Shown here: positions 58,125-64,000 of the stretch, in pieces
Position numbering within the stretch: position 1 is the stretch's first letter
Layout: every line of letters starts with the position of its first letter
NCBI GenBank assembly: GCA_002311745.1
Contig: DBZL01000066.1
Location: forward strand, 1 to 64,000
Direction of reading: 5' to 3'
From: Phycisphaerales bacterium UBA1161
GTDB lineage: Bacteria > Planctomycetota > Phycisphaerae > Tepidisphaerales > Tepidisphaeraceae
DNA: 64,000 bases
Program-made: the position numbers and the translations under genes
Notes under the pieces: model-generated
What the model was told of the DNA's origin: nothing
Database searches by the model: none
The model's input: the letters and a program-made list of their open reading frames with translations, nothing else

Positions 58125-59078
58125 TTACCACTCGTATTTGAGCTCCACCCAAAACGCCGCGTCCGCGCGCGAGTTGGCCAGCAGGCCGAAATAGCCCACG
58201 CCGCCCACCACGTCCAGGTGCGAATTCGCCAGCCAACTGACGTCAAACGCGTGCCAATTCTCTTCCTTGCCAACCAACCCCGGAATCGTGCCGTAGGGAT
58301 CGTTCTTCTGGCGAAACTCGTACGCGATCAGCAGCCAGTTGGTCGGCAGGTAGGCGAGGTTGCCCTCGAATGTCGCGGCATAACTGTCGCCGAAACCCAG
58401 CGTGCCGAGCTGCGCGGCTTCGCTGAGGCGCACGCCGCCGCTGACGATCAGCGGCCGACCCAGAACATCCGCAAGCGTCTTGGATGCGGTCAGCGTGAAA
58501 TCCACGCCGTCCCTGCTGTGATACCCAATCGAAGTCAGCGCTCCGCCCAGATCGTTATTGACGGCCGCGATCTCGTTGTTGTATTTGTAATGCACGCCCG
58601 CCGTCACCGCCGGCACCCACTTGGTATCGAAGCTGTTCTCCGGCAAAATTAGCCCGCGGGCGTTGACGTTGAAAAGCCACTCGTCATGGATGCCAATGTT
58701 CACCCCCGTGGCGTTCAGAATATCATCTGGCAACCGCCCCAGGTTCAGCCGATCGGCGCCGAAGCCCAACTCCACGCGACCCAAAATATTTTCCGTGACG
58801 GTGAACGCCTCCAAGTCCTTCTGGCCGAGATTCACATACGAGGTCGCAATCGACGGTTGGCCGAATATGTGGTCTCCCAGCGGCGGATTGACCAGATACG
58901 CCATCGGCGTGATCGCCCCGCCGCCGTAGCCTTCGATCGTGTGAAACGGCAGCGGCGGACCCTTCTGCGCTTCAGCGGATTTCTCCGTCGGCGCTGTCTG
59001 CGCCTCGTCGGCCAGGCTTTGGGAAACAGCAAACGCCAAGACGGCCGCGGCAATCGCGGCAACAACAGACTTTTTCAT
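58125..59078 (-). CDS. Outer-membrane beta-barrel-like protein, DUF3034 family
   Basis: This 317-aa exported protein has a signal peptide (cleavage near S-L-A/D). The mature part begins with a charged linker and P-F-H-T-I-E-G-Y-G-G-G-A-I-T-P-M-A-Y, a DUF3034 signature. Alternating beta strands then run to a C-terminal aromatic (K-Y-E-W), as in outer-membrane barrels. AGGAG lies 9 nt before the ATG. Function is unknown; a porin-like or adhesin role is only inferred. Confidence 0.78.
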   Translation of the reverse strand: MKKSVVAAIAAAVLAFAVSQSLADEAQTAPTEKSAEAQKGPPLPFHTIEGYGGGAITPMAYLVNPPLGDHIFGQPSIATSYVNLGQKDLEAFTVTENILGRVELGFGADRLNLGRLPDDILNATGVNIGIHDEWLFNVNARGLILPENSFDTKWVPAVTAGVHYKYNNEIAAVNNDLGGALTSIGYHSRDGVDFTLTASKTLADVLGRPLIVSGGVRLSEAAQLGTLGFGDSYAATFEGNLAYLPTNWLLIAYEFRQKNDPYGTIPGLVGKEENWHAFDVSWLANSHLDVVGGVGYFGLLANSRADAAFWVELKYEW

Positions 59079-59890
59079 GGTGCGAAGCTCCTCAAGCCAA
59101 GTCGCGCACAGACGCGCTGGCCAAGCGTGATTTCTGGATCAACAATGGAACGGCCGCCCGAGCGCACGCCCGCAGCGGTTGAGGTTTGCCGCTGGCCGAA
59201 CGATCCCGCAGGACCTGCTCAGCCAGCGGATGCGAACATACACGCGCACGTCACCGCCGCCCGCGCCTCAAGACTGGCCAAGACGGTTCTCCTGGCCTCG
59301 ACAACAGAGAATGGTTGGGTCCGTTTCACGAGCGTAACCGCGCGGGAGACTACCCCGACCATCAACACACGCAAGTCGTTTTTGACCAATGTCCAGTAAA
59401 TTAGGCGCCGAATTATTTGCGTGTCGGGCCGCCCATGATTGTGTAATGCAGCTCACGCTCATGTCCGCCAAAAACGCAGGAAATGTAAACCTACAATGTG
59501 GCGCAAGATGTTTTTTTACAACATTTTACATACACATATAAAGATTATTTCTGGCCACCCGTTTGCGAAGCCGCGGCCCAGAAATTTGTGCACGTGATAT
59601 TGACAGGTGACAAGCCGCCGATACACTGCTCAGCGATATTCCTAGTTTGTCGGTGGGATATCTAGGAAATATCTGCCGCCGAGCAGGAATTAGCCATGCG
59701 AGACTCGACTTCCACATCTCGCCCTCCGCAACGTTGCAGCCGCCCCGCCGCTGCGCTCAGGCCGCCGCGCCCTCGCGCTAGGTGCGCCTGCTGTCGCCGC
59801 GAGTGTTGAATCGCGCCGGCTGCCCCCGCCATCGCACCATGATCGATGTTTTGACCGGAAAAACGTTCGCACTTGGGCAAAGGACCGCCC
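59079..59890. other. Long divergent intergenic region
   Basis: About 810 nt separate the divergent DUF3034 and XRE genes. I see no convincing protein gene. It contains an AT-rich patch (59500-59560), a candidate promoter at 59601-59628 and an imperfect inverted repeat GATATTCCTAG/CTAGGAAATATC (59637-59672). A regulatory leader or a small RNA is possible but not shown. Confidence 0.45.
59601..59628 (+). promoter_or_regulatory. Candidate promoter upstream of the XRE gene
   Basis: TTGACA (59601-59606) and TACACT (59623-59628) are 16 bp apart on the plus strand. The dyad at 59637-59672 covers the expected start site. The distance to the XRE ATG (59891) leaves a ~255-nt leader. Confidence 0.5.
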
Positions 59891-60415
59891 ATGACATCAA
59901 CACCAAACGTCACGTTCGAAAGTCCCAAGGCCACCCTGGCCACCAATCTCGTCATCGCCCGTCAGGCTGCCGGTATCACCCAGCGTCAACTCGCCGACGC
60001 CTCGCGTATTTCCCGCGCCACCATCGCTCAACTGGAAACCGGCTGCGGCGACCCGCGACTCACCACCATCGTCGAACTCGCCCGCGCCCTGCAGATTCCC
60101 CCGATCCTGCTTCTCGTCGGCGCGCGCGAAGCCCGTCTGCTCGTGCATTTGACGCGACATACCCCTGACGAAGTCCCGCAAGTCTCGCAACCTCTCATAC
60201 AGAACATGCGCGAGTTGGCCGAGTCCGGCTTCATCCGCGACCGCCTCCGTGCCGCTCGCCTGGGCGCTTCGGCCGTGGCCGCTCAGGGTCTCCGCCCCGC
60301 TTCCATTTCCGCAGCCATTTTCTCCTCCGTGGCGCCCGGCCCGGGCACCGTCGTGGGTGCGGCCCTCGGCCGCCTCATCGCCCACCAGCAAAAGGAAGTG
60401 TCCCATGTCTACTAG
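59891..60415 (+). CDS. XRE-family transcriptional regulator
   Basis: This 174-aa protein has a Cro/CI-type HTH at residues ~17-65 (I-T-Q-R-Q-L-A-D-A-S-R-I-S-R-A-T-I-A-Q-L-E, then P-R-L-T-T-I-V-E-L-A-R-A-L-Q). The C-terminal ~100 residues form an Ala-rich helical domain with Gly/Pro turns (A-P-G-P-G-T-V-V-G-A-A-L-G-R) that could insert into or touch a membrane or mediate oligomers. AAAGGA precedes the ATG. The stop lies inside the next gene (11-nt overlap), so the two are coupled. Confidence 0.8.
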   Translation: MTSTPNVTFESPKATLATNLVIARQAAGITQRQLADASRISRATIAQLETGCGDPRLTTIVELARALQIPPILLLVGAREARLLVHLTRHTPDEVPQVSQPLIQNMRELAESGFIRDRLRAARLGASAVAAQGLRPASISAAIFSSVAPGPGTVVGAALGRLIAHQQKEVSHVY

Positions 60416-60689
60416 CGCTCGCACCAGCGTCGCCAACGAGCCGGCACAGGGCGGCGTCTTCCCCGCGATCTTCGACGCCTATCGCAACCAAGGCCACGAG
60501 CAAGGCTACGCCCGCGGCGCCAGCGACACCCTCGCCGGCGTCTTGGAAGCCGTCGAAGCCTTCCTTCGCCAAACCCCGCCTCCCACCGGCGCCCCGCGCG
60601 AGCTGCTCTACGCCTTCGGCAAATTTGTCGAACGCTACGTCCCCCACCCCGATCACCACCAATACGTCTCCGACGGCCTGGGAATCTGA
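60405..60689 (+). CDS. Small protein coupled to the XRE regulator, unknown function
   Basis: This 94-aa protein starts at ATG 60405 behind AAGGAA and overlaps the XRE stop. It contains Y-R-N-Q-G-H-E-Q-G-Y-A-R-G-A-S-D-T-L, an amphipathic helix V-L-E-A-V-E-A-F-L-R-Q, and a C-terminal F-V-E-R-Y-V-P-H-P. No known domain is recognised. The overlap suggests a dedicated partner of the regulator. Confidence 0.65.
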   Translation: MSTSARTSVANEPAQGGVFPAIFDAYRNQGHEQGYARGASDTLAGVLEAVEAFLRQTPPPTGAPRELLYAFGKFVERYVPHPDHHQYVSDGLGI

Positions 60690-60729
60690 CGGAATCTTTA
60701 TGCGGATGGAAAAGGGGGCGCAAAAAAAA

Positions 60730-60764
60730 GTCCCGAGCCCTGTGGTAAATCAGGGCTCGGGGAC
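60730..60764 (-). terminator. Intrinsic terminator of the PEP-CTERM gene
   Basis: GTCCCGAGCCCTG and CAGGGCTCGGGGAC form a strong stem with an 8-nt loop. On the minus strand it is followed by a run of eight T, so it terminates the surface-protein gene; it may also stop the convergent small gene. Confidence 0.88.
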
Positions 60765-60813
60765 GGGGACAAGCCGCGTTGAAGGAGAGACGCGGCAGGG
60801 GAAGCCGTTGCGA

Positions 60814-63800
60814 TCAGTTCGTGTGCGCCGTCCTTCGGCGGCGGCGGCGAGTCAGCACGCCGACGCCAGCCAGGGCCATCATCGCCGCCGTGGACGGCTC
60901 GGGCAGGCTGCTCAACGTGGCGATGTCCAGCACTTCCAGGCTGCCGTACTTGCTGAAGTCGAATGAAACCACCGGATCGGGATTGAGGACGTTGGGCGCA
61001 TCCACTTCCAATCCGAAATCGCCCAGGGCCAGGGCGTCGGCGGTGTCGCCGCTGCCCATGAGGCCGTCGCCGCTGGAGTAGTTGCCGGATGCATCGAGCC
61101 ACGTGTAGTGAAACGTGGTCAGGTCGGCTTCCAACGCGGCCAGGTTCGTCGCCAGATTGCCATCGGAGACGAATCCGAACAGCACCGGCAGCGTGCCTTG
61201 GCTGTTGTCGGCGGTAACGCTCACGTATCCCCTGTTAGCGCCGGCTCCGCCGTTGATGTTGCTCGTTCCGTCCAGTTGCGGACGGCCGGCCGCCGTCGCG
61301 TTGCTGCTGTCCGCATCCACTTCCACTAGCGCATCCACCGTGCCGTTGACGGTCACGTTGGCCGTCTGATTGTTGTTGTTGGCCCCGGAATAGTTGTTGT
61401 GCAGGTCACCATAGGTGAAGCTGAACTGCTGGCTGCTCGGCCCGCCGTAGGTCGGCGTGAAGGTGCCGGTCAGCCACGCGCTGGGCCCGCCCGAGGCGAT
61501 TGTGATCGGCACGGTAAACCCGCTGGCGTAGCCGTTGGCTTCCCCTGACACGCTCGAAACCGCCGCGTCGTCGCGATTGGCAGAGCCACCCAGGTTGGAC
61601 AGGGCATAGGTGAAGTTGACGCTCTGGCCCTGGGTGACGTGCGGCGTGGTCACGGGCAGATCCGGCACGACCGCGTGGTCGAGGATCGATCCGGTAATCG
61701 TCGCGGTCACATTCCCGGTGGTAATGCTCCCGGCCCCGGGAAGGCTCTGATCGTCGCCGGTATCGAAACTCACCTGCACGCCGCCCGCCCCGGCCGTAGC
61801 GCCGGTGTTGAAGGCGGCCGTGTAGTTGCTCGACGACCCGGCTCCGATTACGCCGATGGTTCCGCCGCTGAGATTTCCGCTGGTTCCGCCGACTTGCAGT
61901 CCGGCCCGATCGGCCCCGCTCCCGTCCGTCGCCGCCGCCGCCAGATTGACCGTTGCCGTCAAATTGGTGTTCACGAACGCGTTGAAATTGTCCCCCGCCG
62001 TCACGGATGCCGTGCCGGAAGCGTGGTCCTCCACGTTGCCCGTGACTTGGACTGCAAGATTCGCCGACGGCGTGTTATGACCCCAGACGTTTTGGTCATC
62101 GCCCGTGGTGAACGTCTGCGTCGCCGAGTAAGCCCCGATCGTGCTGGTGTCCGGCGTGAACGTGTAGCTGGACGAGCTGGTGCCGCCGGCCGCCACCACG
62201 TAGGAGTACGCCGGACCGCCGCTCAGCGTGCCCGCCGAGCCGCTGCCCGCCACGGAGTTGACCTGCAATCCGGCACGCAGGCCCGAAGCGTTGCCGATGT
62301 TGAACACGTACGGCGTCACCGATGCCTGGGTGATCACCGTGCCGAAATCCGTTGACCCGCTAACCGGGTTGATCGACCCGGAAGCGTGGTCTTCCACCGT
62401 CGCGCTGACCGAGCCGGTCTGCGGGCTGTTGGTGGCGCTGGAGTCGCTGACGCTGAAGCTTCCCAGCACCGTGCCCGTGGTGCTGCCCGCTGTGAAGTAC
62501 AAACCGCCGGTATCGTCGCTGGCGTAGCCGGCTTTGGCGCTGCCCGAGGCCGAGCCGATCACGTTGCTGACGCCGCTGGCGCTGAAACTCAACGCCGCGC
62601 CGCCCGTGGGCGCTGTGTTCTGCACCGTGAACGTGAACGGCACCGTGCCGTTGACGATGACCGTCGGGCTGGAGGCCGTGATGGTGCCGATGGTCCCCCT
62701 GTGAATCACGTCCAGTTCCGTCGTTCCCGCCTGCAGCATGTAGTTGGCGTCCAGGCCGCTGACGGATGCGAAGGGGTTGGCTCCGGAGGTCAGCGAGGTA
62801 TACGTCGCGATCGGATACAGCCCCTGATTGGCGCCGGTCATGTTCAGCAGCAGCTTGTTGCTGGCGCTGTTGGTGTTCAGATTGCCGGTGACATGAAGCG
62901 CATCGGCGTTGGCGCCGTTGATGTCGATGGCCAATTCGCTGAAGTTGCCGAGGGTGACTTTGCCCGTGCCGCTGGTGGTGACGGCCAAAGTTCCCAGTGG
63001 GTTGGCGATGTCGCCGGGCGAAAGGATCGCCATAGCGCTGGCCGAGGTGCCCGTCAGGGACAAGCTGGCGTTGTTGGCCAAGCCGATGGTGCCGATGCCG
63101 CCCAGAGCGGCGTTGGCGCCGACGGAATAGTTGCCCTGCCCGCTGGTGATGCCGTCCAGGTACGTCGTGCCCGCATTGAGGCTCGTGGTGCCGCCGTAGC
63201 TGTTATTGCCCGAAAGCGTGACCGCCCCGGTGCCGGCCATCACGAAGCTGCCGCTGCCGCTGATCCCGCCGGAAATATTCGGCGTGGTCGTGGTCGGGCT
63301 CACCGTCAGAGTGTAGCTGTTGAGGTTCACGGAACCCGAGCCGGTCAGGGACCGCACGTACTGCTGGTTAGCCCCGAGAACCAGGGCGCCGCTGTTGTTC
63401 AAGTCCACACGGCCGCCGGTGGTCGTGCCCAGGTCGCTGATCTGGTTCAAATTCAATGTGAAGTTGGGCCCGATGGAGAAGTTGGTCCCGGCGGTGATGG
63501 TGTTGGCCGCGGTGCCCAGGACCATCGCGCCGTTGTCCTGCAAGGTGATGGTGCGTGCCGTGCCGCCGTCGTTCAACGCACCCAAGGTCAGCGTGCCCAC
63601 GCCGCTGCCGTTGTCGGCCACGTCGAAGGTCGGGTTGCCGCTGAGCGTGGTAGTCCCGGTGCCCAGGAACGCCAGGCCGTAAGCGCTATTGGCGCTGACG
63701 TTCGACCCAGCCGAGACGCTCAGTTGGCTGCCGTTGATGGTCAAGTTGCCCAGTGTGTGGGTGATTCCGCTGCCGCCCGACAGGCGGTCAGAAAGGATGC

Positions 63801-64000
63801 TGGCCGGTCCGCTGATCGTGGTGTTGTACGCGGTGATGCTTGTGTTGGTGGCCAGGTCCAGCGTGCCGCTGCTGATGGCAAGAGCCTTGCCGGAGTCGCC
63901 CAGGGCGCTGGTGCTGCCCAGAACCATTGTGCCGCCCGCCAACGTCACGGTGGCGCCGGTATCGATGGACGGCGAGTTCATTATGAGCGTCCCGCTGTCC
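60814..64000 (-). CDS. PEP-CTERM surface protein with autotransporter-type beta-strand repeats (partial)
   Basis: The frame runs off the right end of the window, so the N-terminus and signal peptide are missing; at least 1062 residues are present. The visible N-terminal third has G-G-T-M-V-L-G-S, N-S-Y-G-G-T-T-S-L-N-A-G-T-T-Y-L and similar units of a passenger-type beta-helix. The middle contains four or so Ig-like/choice-of-anchor-type domains (D-H-A-S-G, F-T-V-Q-N). The C-terminus has L-P-E-P-S-T-A-A-M-M-A-L-A-G-V-G-V-L followed by R-R-R-R-R-R, the PEP-CTERM sorting signal for exosortase. It should be exported and anchored or released at the surface. Confidence 0.88.
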   Translation of the reverse strand, partial: DSGTLIMNSPSIDTGATVTLAGGTMVLGSTSALGDSGKALAISSGTLDLATNTSITAYNTTISGPASILSDRLSGGSGITHTLGNLTINGSQLSVSAGSNVSANSAYGLAFLGTGTTTLSGNPTFDVADNGSGVGTLTLGALNDGGTARTITLQDNGAMVLGTAANTITAGTNFSIGPNFTLNLNQISDLGTTTGGRVDLNNSGALVLGANQQYVRSLTGSGSVNLNSYTLTVSPTTTTPNISGGISGSGSFVMAGTGAVTLSGNNSYGGTTSLNAGTTYLDGITSGQGNYSVGANAALGGIGTIGLANNASLSLTGTSASAMAILSPGDIANPLGTLAVTTSGTGKVTLGNFSELAIDINGANADALHVTGNLNTNSASNKLLLNMTGANQGLYPIATYTSLTSGANPFASVSGLDANYMLQAGTTELDVIHRGTIGTITASSPTVIVNGTVPFTFTVQNTAPTGGAALSFSASGVSNVIGSASGSAKAGYASDDTGGLYFTAGSTTGTVLGSFSVSDSSATNSPQTGSVSATVEDHASGSINPVSGSTDFGTVITQASVTPYVFNIGNASGLRAGLQVNSVAGSGSAGTLSGGPAYSYVVAAGGTSSSSYTFTPDTSTIGAYSATQTFTTGDDQNVWGHNTPSANLAVQVTGNVEDHASGTASVTAGDNFNAFVNTNLTATVNLAAAATDGSGADRAGLQVGGTSGNLSGGTIGVIGAGSSSNYTAAFNTGATAGAGGVQVSFDTGDDQSLPGAGSITTGNVTATITGSILDHAVVPDLPVTTPHVTQGQSVNFTYALSNLGGSANRDDAAVSSVSGEANGYASGFTVPITIASGGPSAWLTGTFTPTYGGPSSQQFSFTYGDLHNNYSGANNNNQTANVTVNGTVDALVEVDADSSNATAAGRPQLDGTSNINGGAGANRGYVSVTADNSQGTLPVLFGFVSDGNLATNLAALEADLTTFHYTWLDASGNYSSGDGLMGSGDTADALALGDFGLEVDAPNVLNPDPVVSFDFSKYGSLEVLDIATLSSLPEPSTAAMMALAGVGVLTRRRRRRTAHTN

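Noticed and set aside
59268..59471. 67-aa minus-strand frame upstream of DUF3034
   Set aside because: No similarity, no ribosome site and atypical composition; treated as intergenic.

Overview
This GC-rich window looks like a chromosomal segment of a planctomycete, most likely of class Phycisphaerae. The evidence is: a PEP-CTERM protein with autotransporter-type beta-strand repeats at the right edge; a large family of pseudopilins with the prepilin N-terminal motif; a ribosomal alpha operon that lacks rpsD (as in Chlamydiae); a fused MetX-MetW protein; a Kdo hydroxylase; and many short heptad/octad inverted-repeat arrays between genes. The taxonomic call is inference from gene content only.

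Left part (0.1-8.7 kb). One tightly packed minus-strand operon encodes a rhamnose-type CUT2 ABC transporter (ATPase, permease, and a second permease that reads in frame into the substrate-binding protein), a GH106 alpha-L-rhamnosidase lipoprotein and a cardiolipin synthase. Upstream of it lies what looks like an ORF-less group II intron (8.7-9.3 kb). Then come a secreted 12-repeat PD40 beta-propeller-like protein, a HEPN/MNT toxin-antitoxin module with a small companion gene, and a decayed ubiE/menG fragment.

12.9-20.4 kb holds three tandem paralogous membrane glycosyltransferases of the GT-C type (Alg6/Alg8-like signatures). The second and third share an almost identical 216-bp tract. After them come an isoprenylcysteine-methyltransferase-like protein, the RNase P RNA with a strong terminator, a Kdo 3-hydroxylase, a small membrane protein and a processive GT2 glycosyltransferase.

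25-32.5 kb is housekeeping: rpmJ-rpsM-rpsK-rpoA-rplQ behind a clear sigma-70 promoter, thrC-dapB with a DUF547 lipoprotein, a polyprenyl diphosphate synthase, and a giant DUF2339 membrane protein (to 35.7 kb).

36-47.8 kb is a plus-strand operon of six very large pilin-like proteins in the order G-G-H-I-J-K of type II secretion minor pseudopilins. In the second to fifth genes, low-complexity repeats sit inside the coding sequence just before the prepilin cleavage motif.

47.9-53.9 kb: a secreted S10 carboxypeptidase faces a tRNA-Met(CAT). Beyond the tRNA lies a small island: an excisionase-like HTH protein, an AbrB/Doc toxin-antitoxin pair, several orphan genes and a likely integrase C-terminal remnant.

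53.9-59.1 kb carries the transsulfuration-independent methionine/cysteine genes (cysK, metY, metX-metW fusion) and a DUF3034 outer-membrane protein. The window ends with an XRE regulator overlapping a small orphan gene, and a PEP-CTERM surface protein cut by the window edge.
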